In this document: in pieces, positions 40,550 through 54,687 of the stretch
Layout: each line of letters opens with the position of its first letter
How positions within the stretch are numbered: position 1 is the stretch's first letter
NCBI GenBank assembly: GCA_950022295.1
Contig: OX465600.1
Coordinates: forward strand, 6,014,001 to 6,078,000
DNA from: Bromus sterilis
Lineage: Eukaryota > Streptophyta > Magnoliopsida > Poales > Poaceae
Length of the DNA: 64,000 bases
Reading direction: 5' to 3'
Notes under the pieces: generated by a model
Seen by the model: only the letters and a program-made list of their open reading frames with translations
Databases searched by the model: none
What the model was told of the DNA's origin: nothing
Position numbers and translations under genes: made by a program

Positions 40550-42513
40550 TCTCTACTATCTAAAAAGAACCTAACGGTTTCTCACGGTCCTCCAATGCGT
40601 TTTGCCAACTCTTTCGTCAACCATCATATGTCCCACCCACCAGTCTAATCTTTAATGCTCGTTTTCTTCGTCCACCTTTTTCCGTTTCACATTCTGCCCC
40701 ATTTAGTTAGGAGAATCAATTAGTGTAATCAAATTTAACTATTTCCAGTTTTCCTTCCCGCATCTCGCATCAACGAGGCATAGTCTAAAAGGAATGTTAA
40801 TTAATTACATTCCATCTAATGCCACCGTGCATCAATCACTGATTAAATGCCATTATTTTACATACCATCTAATGTCACAATAGCAGCAAAAAATTCACAC
40901 ATAAATCACTGATTGACTACCTGCCTTACGGATGCCTTCTAATGTTCTTCTAGGGGGGAGGCCCGTCAGTCCCTAGGCGGCCGCGTGCAGTTGCAGCGCA
41001 GCATCATGCCACTCGATTATGATCTTCAGGTACAGATCATGCCACTCGTAAAAAGGATCATACAAGTACCAACCCATCATCAACATACTCCCTAGGCAAC
41101 CGCGGGCTGTTGCAGATCATGCTCGGCATCATACAGGTACCAACCCATCATCAGCTTAATCTATCTCCGATCTATTTATTGGTTGGTTGATCATTCATGC
41201 TCCGGTTCAATTCGAAATACAACATCATGTTTGGAATGGACATCTGTGGGTACACCACGAAGAAGGTGCACGCGATTCTCACCAAGAATGACAAGAACCA
41301 CCTGATCAAGAAGGAGGTGCTCTGCGAGACGAACCAGCTCACGCACGTACGTCTACACCTTGATCATCCGCCCCGCCGCCAACTACAGCATCCTGATCGA
41401 CAACGTCGAGAAGCAGTCCGGCAGCGTCTATGATGATCCATGACTGGTGCATCCTTCCTGCGATGAAGAAGAGGGAACCTGAGTCGAAAAAAGGTGAGGT
41501 TCAGTCACAGATTACTGTTTTCAGTTAGCCATGATTGTTGTCTTTTTGTGACCAAGGTGATAATGTGATGTGTGCCAATGGTTCCAGCTAGAGGACTGGG
41601 ATGATCAGGAGTACGTTCCTAACCCCGAGGACAAGAAGCCAGAGGCAGTCTTTTACATTTTTGTTGCTACAAAATATATATGACGATGATGATTTTACTA
41701 TTTGTACTTTTAGTACGAGGGAGGGTAGATAGATACCGAGCAAAGTCAAAGCGCATACCATACTAAGCAGTATCTATTATTGTACCATGAACTTCTAAAT
41801 TTAAATGGTCATTACAACTCTTAACAGCACAACATAAAATTCAGTACATTTTGTTCTTGATGTTTTGGTTGATTTCATGTCTCACACCGATTGCATTTTT
41901 TACAGGGTTCTGATGACATTCCCAAGGAGATTACCGATCCTATTTCCTCATTTTTGAATAATTTTACTCTGAGTTGTGTTGCCTCTGGTATGAAGACTGG
42001 GACGAGGAGGAAGGTGGTGAATGGATTATGGACTGCTCCAACCATCCCAAACCCTGATTACAAGGGACCTTGGTCCCAGAAAGTATAACTATAACAGTTC
42101 ACTAAATGTCTACTTGTTCTAGACAAACGGCAATGCGCATTGCAAGTTCTGACATGAGATTTTTTTGTCTATTTCTACATGTTTCTTAGTATGCGGATTT
42201 TACTTGTATTTTTATCTTAAAAAGTGTTTACTTTTTTAATCATTTTTCACTAAGAATAATTTTGATTTTTGTTCCTTTTCCAGCAAACCTCGATGCCTGC
42301 CACATAACAAGAAGCACGACCGTTCCATTAGACCGTGTAGATTAGATTTGGTGAACTGTGACTCTTTGCTTATGATCATTTTTAGGAGAACTGCACCATA
42401 CCATGTTCTCAATATTAAGTGTTAAGATTAAAGTTCGAATGAGACTACATCCTAAATGACAAGCTACTTGATAAAAAAATATCTCCCGTTGCGACGCACG
42501 GGCATTTTCCTGG
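40550..42513 (+). mobile_element. Helitron with calreticulin cargo (copy 2)
   Basis: Same termini: TCTCTACTATCTAAAAAG at 40550, hairpin at 42485-42502, CTGG at 42510-42513. Confidence 0.75.
41197..42088 (+). pseudogene. Calreticulin fragment (copy 2)
   Basis: Same exon blocks and lesions as 8080-8971. Confidence 0.88.
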
Positions 42514-45354
42514 TTATTGAAGAAAAGTGAGTCTGACTTTCTATCCTTCATGGTCGTAGGTCTTTTTTCAACGTGACATGTGACAGATGTGCCATCCTTA
42601 GTTTTTTTAAGGTCAACCTCATCCTCTTTAGTGTCATCCGCAATACTCATCACCCTATTCTTCTAGTAGGAGTACTTCATTTCGTCCCCGCCCCGACCTA
42701 CCACGTCTTTGGTGGCTGCCATCGTGGTGGTCTACAAATTCGTTAGACGCCACCACACACTCGACTACTTGTACATGGTGAACAAATATATCCAATCTTT
42801 TAAGCTAACTTGTTCATCAGTTCGTCTGGATCGGATTCTTTAATTCTTTTGTACTGCATTGAGGCTATTTTCTGGTTCCCTTATTTGGACCAGTCGTAGA
42901 GACCATTGCGAATGTATTTATTAACTCTATAGCTAATATTTATTTATTCGGTTGTCTGTAAGACCTTACCTGGATGTTAAACTACTCAAATATGTCATTA
43001 TTTTGTTAAGTATGTGCTTAAAAATGCCTCTCGGCATCTTTATCGTACAGTCAAAGGCCATTGGCCGGATTGAAATGACCAACATACTTCAGAATCTGAC
43101 TTATATTGTAAATTACAGGTCCTAGTTTTCGGCACATAGAAAATAAAATTAGAAGAAAAAAATAGCTTTGCAAATAGGTAATCAAGTTCTCATATGTCAT
43201 TACTTTTGGTCTAGTATGATTATCTTTATGCTAACAACTAGGACCCAAAGGTTATATAGCAGCACCGATAAGTGGGTTCGGGTGTATTTTGGCCATTTCA
43301 TCCCGGTCAATGGTATTTGATCAAATGATGACGATGCCAAGTGGCATTTTTAGCACATGCGAGTAAAAGGATGATATTTTTAAGTAGTTGAAACTTCCAG
43401 TGCCAAACTGAGTACTGTGACAAAACTAGTGGCAAGATTGGGAAAAAAAAATACATCACCAAGTTCTACAAATATACAACACTTGGGTTGCTGCCGCAAA
43501 AAACATTTTGCACACATGTGACCCATGAACCGCTGCCTAGAACCTTCTCACGTGCGACTTGCGTTTCACCTCGACCGTCGATGCTACGATTTCAACAACG
43601 ACCGCCACCACCCCTGGCCCGTCGTCCGTCCCTGAGTCCGCCCCGACCTTGCGGTTGCGGAGTCCTCGCTAGCCTGCCTGATTCGGGATCTGGCAGATCG
43701 TTGATTCTGGGAAGCCATCGACCTATAATGATGCGGGCAGCTCCTTTGCATCGTCTAGAGGGGGACTAATGGCCATGAAAGCATCACCACTAGCCCCTCT
43801 ACCGCAACTTGGAAAACATCAACCTCGGTGTCAACGTTCCTCCCCGTGACTCCAGATGGTTGCAAGCTCTGCCTCCCAGCGGCGGAGGTGCAATTTTGCC
43901 CCGACATAGCTTTTTTCTAGCCTTCGATGAGTACCGAACGGTTTTTTCCTCCTCGCACACAAGATGTTCGACAAAATTTGTAGAAGGCTAAAAAGGTTTT
44001 CCTGCTTTTTTATGCAGAGATAGTAGTTTGATGAAGGTTTATTGTATTGTAGATGAGTTCATGTGACTCCTCTATTTAGGATAAGTCCTCGTCGAACGAA
44101 GGATATGACATGATCGAGGAGGAAGACATATCTATGCTCGCGAATCTGGGCTAGTCCAAGCATTGGATTCGACCTCGCATCGTCACCAACCTATCAACGA
44201 CGGAATCCTCCCTTAGCCCCACCTCCCTTTCCTCAAATCCCCTCCCTTGCATGTGCTGCATTGGACGGATTTGGTGTTTTCGTTCTTGGTGACCCCCACC
44301 CCTCCGTGCGCGCTAACCCCGCCACCTCCCCTACCTTCTCCTCCCTCACATGCGCTGGAGTTGAGAGATCGAGTGGCGCCCTTGCGTCCTCAGCAACGAC
44401 CATGACCATATGTTGCATGATTTTTTTATTTGTTTTTACTATTATTTTTAAATAATTTTTAAATTAATTAATAAGAAATTATTTATGATATTTAAAGGAG
44501 TCTTCACGCATTAAAAAATGTTAATGAATTTGTATACATAAATAAATGTTAATAATTTTTTTTAAAGTGTTCTAGCTTCTATAGAAATTGTTTGTGTATT
44601 TTTAAGAAAGTAAATATAATTAAAAAAACTGTTCAAACATTTTGGGAAAATATTCATAGAATTTTTAAAAGTTCATTATAGAAAATGTTCACATTTTTTA
44701 GAAAGTGTTCTTTTAATTTCTAAAAATGTTGACACACTTAAAAGATACTACTAGATTAAAAAAAATATGTGTTTAATAATAAAACCATGCAATTCTAAAA
44801 AGTGTTCATGCATTTTTGAAAAACATCCATGTATTTTTATAATCTAATTTTAAGATTTTTTTTGTGTTTTTTAGGAAAAGTTTGTGTAATTTCTAGAAAA
44901 GGAAAATAAGTAGATAAAAAATTGGAGTTTTTACCACAAAAAATAGAGTACAATCATTATACCCCAAAAATTATATCACTAGAAAATCAACCATCTGAAG
45001 TATCTAGTGATATAGTTTCAAATGGTTGTATCTACTATCTAGCATCAAAATACATCTAGATACATCCTTTTATTGACAATTAATATGAAGCGGAGAAAGT
45101 ATTAATTATAGTACATTGGTAAAACTGTTAATCTAAGGATACACATAGGCCTAACAAACCAGAAAGAAGGTAGTAAACTATTGTTGTAACAATTTATTTG
45201 CAGTCATTCATAAAAGAATGAGAACACTTAGATTTAATCAAAAAACTACAAGTGCATTGGTCGTACGTGCTACCGTTGGATCAAAGTTAATCATATAGCA
45301 CCGCATGGATGCTCTCTCCATCTCTGCAATTATCTGCACTGATCTAGCATATTC

Positions 45355-45941
45355 TTATTCTTCATCCTCAAATCTTCTCTCTTTACGGGGCCATGCAACG
45401 CCACACTTACCCCCTCGACCCCGACTCCCACTCGGACGACCACCACCTCCACCGGCGGTGGCCAACGCGGTCTCTCCAACGCCCAAATCGGTGGGATCGT
45501 CGGAGGGATCGTCGCAACGCTCGGCGTTGTGCTGGCCGTTTGCAAGTATTTCCGGACTTGGTTCCCACGCCACGACGACCACGACGGCCGCCCTCGTCAC
45601 CGTCGCCGGCGCCGCGTCACCGTTTCCGGCCCCGGCACCGGCACCGACATCTTCGTCAACAACTGCGCGACTGTCGCGATTGGCATCCGGCTGCGGGTGT
45701 CGGTGTCTGCGCCGGCGCCCGTGCCCGCGCCCGTGTCCGCGCCGGTGTCGCGCCGGCATCCGCGGCGTCGTCTTCGTCTTCATCGCCGCATCCTTCACCA
45801 CCGGTGGCCTTCGACGTGGAGCACGTCGTTTACCACCCGCCGCCCTACATGCCGTTGTACGTGCCGTACGCCGTCTACCACCAGCCGCCCTACATGTCGT
45901 ACGCCGACGACGAGGATACTTGCTGCTGCGCCATCATGTGA
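45355..45941 (+). pseudogene. Membrane/CaaX family relic B (copy 2)
   Basis: Same as 12238-12824, including the frame change and the CCCAIM end (TGA 45939-45941). Confidence 0.5.
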
Positions 45942-46257
45942 GAGATTGGATTATATTCACCTGAGATTTGTTGGCTAGGCTTTCAGAGGTAAGGTTTATT
46001 GCTAGCTCTCAGATTAGTAGGCTTGATATGGGATTTTTATACTAAATTTTTATACTTCTCTAAATCTTATTTTTAATACGTTATAATCTTACAAACAAAT
46101 TTATCTTTTATTGACATAGTTTAACCACATGATGGTGTAATAGAGTTAATAAATATTAGTTGGTTACTTATGTTTGTTGTGGATATTATACAAAAATAGC
46201 AAAATTTATTTTTTAATAATTTTTTTAGTTAGAACTATTTTTTTATAATACATAATT

Positions 46258-46514
46258 TATACCCCTTTCTGAGATATAAGATGTATATGTTCGGTCACGA
46301 AGTCATTTTTTAACTTTGAATAAATTTATAGCATATAAGTTAACATATATGATATCTAATAAATACAATATGAAAATATGTTTGAGACGAATGTGATGAT
46401 GCCAACTTGGTATAATTTATATCGACATATTTATCTACAAATATGATCAAAGTGAAATAAATTTAACTTTTTGAAAAAAAGAATATACCTTATATTCAGG
46501 AATGGAGAGAGTAT
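46258..46514. mobile_element. Degenerate Stowaway-like MITE (copy 2)
   Basis: Same as 13141-13397. Confidence 0.5.
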
Positions 46515-47021
46515 AATTTATGGTAGAGATCTTCACAAAGTACGATACAATAAATATCACAATAATGGTTTCTAGTATATGATTAAGTAAGCTAATCTAT
46601 AGAAAGTTATGAATATAAACTGAGACAATGATCTCATTTTTAATTTTTGTTTAGCAATAGACAAATTTTCACAAAAATGTACATGCTCCACCGGGAAGCC
46701 AACTGATGCAGCCTAGCACAACGCCACCGGGGAAGAACCACTTAGGGCGCAGCACCGGGAGCCCGCTGTGTCAAGGCAAGTAGGCCTCCAACCTGGGAAA
46801 AATGACTGGAGGTTGATGAACGCCTTCAAACGCCAGATGAACCTTGAATCCGGCAAAGAGGGAGATAGTAGTCGCAGCACGACCATCTTAGACGGTGACT
46901 AACATGGAGTCACCGTGGTTGCACTCCTAGGAGCAGCTTCCCAGCTCTCTTGCTGCCGATCCAATCGCCAATCTAGCGAAGCCGAGGGAAAATCCCCGAT
47001 CTCGTCATCAAACGATATCAT

Positions 47022-47214
47022 TCAAAGTTTTAAATAGCCGGCTATAGCCCAGCTATGGCTGTTTGAGCATGGTGCCGTTAAATGATGCTCGCCGTTATTC
47101 ATGTACAATCGTGCGAAAAAGTTTTAAAATAGCCGACTATAGCTTCGCTATAGCCCCGCTATGGCTATTTTGAAGGGCCGCCGCTATTTATCATAGCCCG
47201 CTATTTAAAACTAT
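47022..47214. mobile_element. hAT-type MITE, 8-bp TSD (copy 2)
   Basis: Same as 13905-14097; flanks GATATCAT (47014-47021) and GATATCAC (47215-47222). Confidence 0.75.
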
Positions 47215-47556
47215 GATATCACTGCACCTCCAACTAGGCTACCGGATCCGCCGAAAGTAGACTTATTTGAGTTGCTTTTTTGGCGGATCCCACCTTCGCC
47301 GCCGTCGTCCACCATGGATCAGGGCCGCCGAAGAGTGCCAGCACGCCACCATCGCCGCTTGCGAACAACAGAGGCATGAAGCAGATACACGCCACAGCGG
47401 GCAAGACTAAAGGAAACCTACTAGTAGTAGGACCGATGCCTCTCTTTTGCCATTTCCAGGCGACCCGGATCTGCTCCGGGGACTCTCAAATGCAGGGAGG
47501 AGAACACAAGAGGGCGAGGGGAGGAGATACGTACCAAGTTCACGTCAGGCGGAGCC

Positions 47557-47852
47557 TTTTTCTTTTTTGAACACAGTACAACTCTAATGCTTACATACAC
47601 GAGTATACAATCACCCATATAACGCACACACGCACACCCTACCCCTATGAGCATCTTCGCAATACTGAGCCGATACATTATCTTGAGATTAACGAAGCCT
47701 CCACCTCGTTTTCGACGGGAACGTCTCCTCCCACTGAAAGAGCATCACCGGAAGCCCTGGAATAAATCCAAAAAAATGCGAGCACCATTGTCAAATCTGG
47801 GATTTGAACTCTGGTGGGCTGGGGATACAACCATCCACCTAACCAATTGTAG
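47557..47852 (-). mobile_element. Au-type SINE (copy 2)
   Basis: Same as 14440-14735. Confidence 0.8.
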
Positions 47853-47856
47853 AAAG

Positions 47857-48377
47857 ATTTGTCAATTTTTTTCTTAGTTTTACCTGGGGAAAACAATTAC
47901 TTGGGAAAAAACTGTCTTTTAGACTAACATGTGGGGTCCACGTGATTTTTGGAATCTGTTGCTTTTTGTTGAGACTGTTATGTGGGTCCCATGTGTGTTT
48001 TTTTTGGGAAAAAGATTTTTTTGGGGGGAATATGGCAAAAAACTCATTTTTTGGGGGAAATATTTGTCTTGGAAAAGTAAATGTTTTTTTACTAACATGT
48101 TGGTCCCACGTGATTTTTAGGGGAAAATGTGTTTTTTGAAATAATGTTTTTTTATTTTTTATTTTTAGACTACCACCTAGGTCCCACGTGTTTTGGGAGG
48201 AAAATACCTTTTTGGGAAAAACTGAATTTGTTTAATTAAATATTGTCAAAAAGTTATTTTTACAATTTTGTTTTGAAAAATTGGTTTTTTAGACTAACAT
48301 GTGGGTCCCATGTGTCATAACGGATATCGGGACGGTCAAATGTAATGCTTGTGCCATGTCGACCTATCAGTGGGACC
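47857..48377. repeat. GTGGGTCCCACGTG tandem repeats (copy 2)
   Basis: Same as 14740-15260. Confidence 0.6.
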
Positions 48378-48621
48378 TACCCGTCAGATTCAGCGTCAAA
48401 CTGCTCTAATCAAGCGATTAGTGTTTTTCTAAAACAAATTAGTACAACACCAGTGATTTTTCTTAAAAAAAAGCTAAAGGTGGTGGTTTTCTGTATTTAG
48501 GGTCCTCAATTATGGTGATTTTTTGCAATGTCTCCCTTGTTATCACTACTTTTATCACCTCTAACATTAAGACAATATACATGAGACAAATAATACAATG
48601 TACGTAGGTAAACTCCAAATA

Positions 48622-48902
48622 AGCAGAATATATGTACCAGAAGGCCCAAAAAGGCCAAACACGGGGGAAAACAAGTCCCCGAAGAAACTCCACTCCTACG
48701 CCTAAACACTACTCCTCACTCGACTGGTCGACTCCAACTAATCCAGCTCTAATCCATTGCTCAAGCTCCTGGTTGATGTGGAGAGAGAGCGCGGCTTTCG
48801 TCATCCAGTTGGTGGTGCCAAAGACATGTGCATGTTGCTGTTTCCAAAGATGCCAGAAGATGATAGAAACAAGGGATACAAGAACTGGAATACAAGTACG
48901 TC
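48622..48902 (-). pseudogene. LINE C-terminal tail (copy 2)
   Basis: Same as 15505-15785. Confidence 0.65.
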
Positions 48903-49813
48903 ACTGGAATACAAGAACTGCTACCTTCTTCATGTAAAATGACAACGGCATAAGAGTTTATTTGAGCATAAAGAGCATAATTCTAAATTGAATTAATTGG
49001 TTCGAACCCTAGATAACCTAATCTAGAGGCCTTGTATGAAAATGGGCAAATTCCAAAGAAATTCAGAGGATTGTGCCTGCCAGGTTCAAGCTCGTTCAAA
49101 ACAGGACCAGTTGATGGCCTTGAATCAAATCAACTTCAATAGCTGCATAACATAACGGTTATGCAACTCAACAGATTAGAATGCCCATACTAGATAATCA
49201 GAATTGAGGATACATGAGCGGCAAATGGAATAATAAGCTAAAGACAGAGCCAACATCCCAAAGAACACCTTGTAGTAGGATACTGATACTGGATTACTAG
49301 TACATATTTAGCACAAGTTTTGTGATGAAATGTCACGAAAGCAACCTGCTAAAGAAATGACATGAACTGCAGATAGATAGATACCAGTTGTTGCCCAGAC
49401 TCTGATAACAATCAGGTCTAAGTACCTGCCAGAAGTCTTCTCAAAAAGGAACAGTGCAGATAGATAGATAGATAGATAGATAGATACCAGCTGTTGCCCA
49501 GACTCTGATACAGCAGCGATGCCAGCCGGACGCCAAAAACCAGGCGTGACCCTTCCCTGTGTAAGTGACCAAAGCACAAGAGGGGGCCAACTTCATATAA
49601 AAACACACAATATGTATAAAAATCACCACCAAGTTGTACAAAACATATGCAAGACTAATTAGATGACCATGTCATCATAATATGTATATATTTTGTTCAT
49701 ACAGATACATCAAATGCATACATACCCTGAGCATTATGAATAGGTAGACTTAGGTGCTCCAAAAGAACAATCACACTGATAATGGCCAAAAGTCATCTAA
49801 ACAAAACTAACAA

Positions 49814-51162
49814 CTAGAGATGTGCTCTTCTACACTTCCTATTCTTGAAATCATCAATTATATCTTGAAAATTAATTTTTGTTGCAATTTCTCGCTCTAT
49901 TTGTAACAACAAACTGTCTGCAAGGAAATCATCTTCCATTCGGCTCCGCAACCTTGTCTTGATAATCTTCAAACTCGAGAAAGCACGCTCTGCACTTGCA
50001 GTGGAAACTGGGAGAATAACAAGCAATCGAAGCAACCTATCAAGCAGATTGTAAATTCTATCTTGTTGTGTAAAATCAGTTGGATAATATTTCCCCACCA
50101 TTGAACATATTTCCTTAGCATTGAAAGATGTGAAACCATTTCTTGGTATCAATGTAACACTAACGGATAAGAGATCCATCACTTTCTTATTGAAACCGAG
50201 ATTCAGTTTAGTTAGTTGGTTGTCAATTGTTGCTCAAAATACCTCCACTCGTAGATACCTTTCAATAGTAAAGTAATCAGGTTGACGAAGTGCTCGCCCA
50301 CCACGCAGAATGTATGGTTGCTCCATGTCTGGAATTTCTATACTATGCTCCACACAGAACTCAACAACATTTAGAAAGAACAACTCCCATCCTTCATCCG
50401 ATCTCATCTCTTCTAGAAGTAATTTTGTTGAATGCACTAGACGTACTGCATTTACTATGTCCTGTGATTTTTTCTGTAAAGCCTTCCCAAGATCTTCACT
50501 AGTTTCCAGTATTTCTTTCATCATGCATAGGATAAATACAAATTCAAATGAGTTCATGTAGGTGTAAGCCGTATCACCATCAGCCCGGTTTGCTCCAGCA
50601 AATGAATCAGCAGCTAAATTCTCTAGAACAACTCTCACTGGTTCGTAATATTCATAAGACTAGTAATCGAACCTAAATGGGAACCCCATCTTGTCTCTCC
50701 TGGTCGCTTCAATGATCGTATTTGATTTGCTCCTTTAGCTGTTTCAATTTGATCAATAGCAAGCAAGCGTGCAATCTCAACTACTTGGGTATCATGCAGT
50801 TCATCATGTCGCTTTGAAGAGGAGTCAACCGTGTTTACAACAAAGATAAGCTTCCGAAAAAATTGGGTGACAGGAACTACATCTCGTGCTGCACCAACAA
50901 GGGAAAGTTGCAGCCGATGTGCATAGCAATGAACATAATATGCATGGGGGCAATGTTTAATGAATAGAGCTTGCAATCCATTCAACTCCCCCCTCATATT
51001 ACTAGCCCCATTGTACCCTTGGCCTCGTAGATTTTGTATATCAAATCCATGCTTGGACAATACTGCACACAACTGCATCTTTAGTGTATAAGTGCTTTTG
51101 TGTTGGGTACATGTATGAGATGAAAGAGCCTTTCTTGTGAATAACCATGGTTGGACAATACG
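49814..51162 (-). pseudogene. hAT/ZMYM1-like transposase pseudogene (copy 2)
   Basis: Same frames (51078-50635, 50638-50234, 50182-49814) and same breaks as 16697-18045. Confidence 0.85.
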
Positions 51163-51367
51163 TTATTCCTCAAAAGTAATAACAAGTTCGATACAATTCG
51201 GATCATGGGGATTAGAAAGCCACAAATGGTGCCCCGGAGGAAGGTTACACACAAATTTCGCGGTGTTGTGGGCATCAAGATTCGATGCTCTCCCTTCGTA
51301 AATGAATTGGCACTCTCTGAAGAATAGCCTTCTCAGGTTTATCTGCTTGATCACTTCTTCAAAATTG
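51163..51367 (-). pseudogene. RNase H-like C-terminal fragment (copy 2)
   Basis: Same as 18046-18250. Confidence 0.6.
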
Positions 51368-52140
51368 CCTCACAGTTTCTGCTCAACTGTCTGTATCATC
51401 TTCACTAATATATTTATTAATCTTTATATGCAAACTCCACATTAACTATTTTTAATTATTTTATTGTTCACACTAACAATTTTTTAATACACACATGTTT
51501 AATATCGAATAAATTTAGTATCTCAACTATAACAAATTGAATTTTGCATATTCACTTAGACAACTTAATGCCTTTAGATCCATATTACTTGTCTTAAAAT
51601 GGATGAATCTAGATGCATTTTAATGATAGATACATCAATTTTGGGACAAGTCATATGAATCGGAGGAAGTATCATATTATTTACATTTTCTTACTTACGT
51701 AATATAGTATTTAAAGGAATTCTTGTGGCAACATGCGTGGTGTATTTCTAGTTTACTTACAAATTAAGTATTCCCTCCAATTTTTCTTCTCAAATAACTC
51801 TACAATTATTGTTACGGGGATCACCTTTCTAACCAAGATCGCAAATCAAGTTCTCAAAAACAAAAAGATCTCAAATCAATATATAATAAGATAATTTTAA
51901 ATAAAGAGAAATCGGATGAAACTAACTCAACATATTCCAGAATGAACACGATATTTCTACCTCAGCAACCCATTTTTATTACCCTAAAAAAAGCAACCCA
52001 TTTTTATAGCATGAAAATATTTAAATAGTGTATCCTAATTGCAACGTGGTAATCTTACATTCTTAGGAAATTGCTCTGCACTACTATCAATTCTCTTAAC
52101 ATGCAGACACTCCACCTCATCATGCATGCCACGTCCAGGG

Positions 52141-53237
52141 CCGGTCCTGAGATTTTAGGGGCCCGGGGCGGTATTATAAACCAGGGCCCTTCTGGACCTT
52201 TAGTATAGATGTCTAAATAACATGGTTTAAAATAGTGAGAGAAGTGGTTTAGTACCGGATATTTTTGCCGATATTTGACAATGATGAATCCCTCTATATC
52301 CGCTATTTATTGATATTCAACGAAGGAAGAAAATCACGTCGAGCTTTCCTTATGGATATATCAGTATTACATCGGCCATTTAGCACACTATCTTATCCTT
52401 TTCTAAATAATAATACACATACATAAATATAAATTTGTCTCAAAGAAACCAATCAAGTGCACCAAAAACAACGTTTATATCAAGTAATGATTCATATATT
52501 TAAAACTTCTTCCAATATTCTTGAAAGCAAAGTCATTTATGAAGTGGAAGCATCAGTATTATTATTGAGAAAATTTTGAAGAACTCTGCGTTGTAATTGC
52601 ACTAATTTATCAAGTGGACTTATTCTTTCTGTTCTTGTCGCTACCCGATGCATATATTCTTTTCAGATTTGCTAGGGCACATCTAGATGTGCTCTAAGAT
52701 AGAGCACATCTAAATTTTATACTACTGATTTTACATAAAGATTCATTAAGATATATTTATTATATTTTTTAGTTTTCTTCCTAGTTTGATTGAACACTTA
52801 GATGTGCTCTAACTAGAGCACATCTAGATGTGCCCTAGACAAACCCTTTTCTTTTTTTTCAACGACGTGATATCACACAATGCTAAAAGAAAAATTAAAA
52901 AATTGTTGAATACTGCCGGTATACAAGGAACTGACAAAGTGATACTGTCAGCTCAGAGAGCAATGGAGCAAAATAACTTTAGAAATTGAAATCGGCTAAC
53001 AACGATGAACCAACTGATACTTCTTGATTAAGATTAGGAAAGGATCAAGTGAATTAGCTGGAGTAAGAAGAGGATTGGGGCTGCGAACCTGCGATCAGAG
53101 ACTCGTTGTACGGCATCGCTGCGTGCCCGCGTCGGGTTCGTGCACCGGCGGCGGCCTGGGGCTAGGGCTAGGGCTAGGGCGTCTGCCTGGGGGAATCATT
53201 GCGTCTCTGGCTATCTGCGTTACGGTTTAATCGAAGG
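52141..53237 (-). mobile_element. Single-ended hAT fragment with nested MITE (copy 2)
   Basis: Same as 19024-20120; nested foldback MITE at 52668-52843. Confidence 0.6.
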
Positions 53238-53506
53238 GACATGCAATGTTGCGATAGTTTTTTTTACGTGAACTAGCCATCTAGGAAGTGGGATCGGTTG
53301 GATGGATCACAGTTTTCGTGCGTGGCTTCGTTGCTTGAGCGACCTTTGATTTTTCCGTCATCCTCCAATAGCATATTTCTTTGGCCGACGCTAAGCGTCA
53401 TCCGACTGGAAACATCATGTTTTAAACCGCCCTGCTGGACATCCGATTGTTTGTAAAGAACGGTTCAGATATCTGCCAGCGGAACCTCTTCACAGATTCC
53501 TCCCGA

Positions 53507-54177
53507 GGGAAACATTGACAGGTTGCAATGCAGCAACTGCTCTGGTCTCCTCACATCCACCAGACGAATCGACGGCGCCCCTCCTCTGCAGCAAAAACAG
53601 GGAGATGCAAAGCAACGATGCATCCATCATGGCAACTGCGCCGGTGACCTCACAACACCGGAGCCGCCAGCAAGCATTTCATTGCAGCTCCAAGAGCCAT
53701 CAGGCCACCGTTGCATCGCAGCACCGGGTGCTACTCTCCATGGCAACGCCGAGAGCGGCAAAAGCTTCAATGTAGCATCGACTACACCGGTAAAGCTCCA
53801 TTGCAACACCAATGGACCCCCACTACATCTCCATCACATCTTCAACGACCCCGGTGATGCTCCATTGCAACCCCGACGGCGCGACGAAGCTCCAACGCAG
53901 CATCGCTGCCGACCCTGCAAAGCTCCATTGTATCGTTGATGGAGTTCCATTGCATCAGCATCATAGCTTTGATGACCCCCGACGGCTCTCCATTGCAGCC
54001 CCGATGGTGCTCCATCGTCGTTTACAGCACTAGCGGCCGCTACCCCCTCAACATGAGCAGCATCGCCACTTTGCAACATCGACGGGATTGGACGGAGGTT
54101 GCTTCAGTCGGCGGCCGGCGGCAACCCTCCCTGTTCCCCAGTTGCAGCGGTGGTGCAGCTGCGTAGCAGCGCATCGC
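53507..54177. repeat. CTCCATTGCA minisatellite (copy 2)
   Basis: Same as 20390-21060. Confidence 0.5.
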
Positions 54178-54687
54178 TTAGCAGCCCGTCCCCATAGCTG
54201 GAAGGAAGAAAGAGAAAAACGAAGAAGAGAATGTGCGGAGGAGAGAGGCCGAAGAGAGGATAACGTTGGGAGGGATGCCATGTGTGGGTCTCGCAAATGG
54301 CACGTGTCAAACGGAGGAGGTGGTTTACGAGAGGAAGGGATCAGCCGGTGGAATTAAAGGTTTTCCCTATTTTTCTTTCAACATGCAACATCATTCATCA
54401 TGCATGAGAAAGACCCATCTTAATATGTCACTATGCATAATAAAAACCCATGTGCAACATGCATTAATCTGAATTTTTATTTTATTACGATATTTATATT
54501 AAATCCATATATTATTTTAAAAGTTATTGTTTCAAATATACATACTTCATTTAACCAAATATTTTCACTGAAATATTTTGCAAAAAAAGTTCCGCAACAA
54601 CGTCATCTAGTTTTCCTAGTTTGTGTAGTAAAAGAGGGAGCATACACTTTGCAAGAAAAATGAGCAGAGCCCTAGTCTAATCACAAT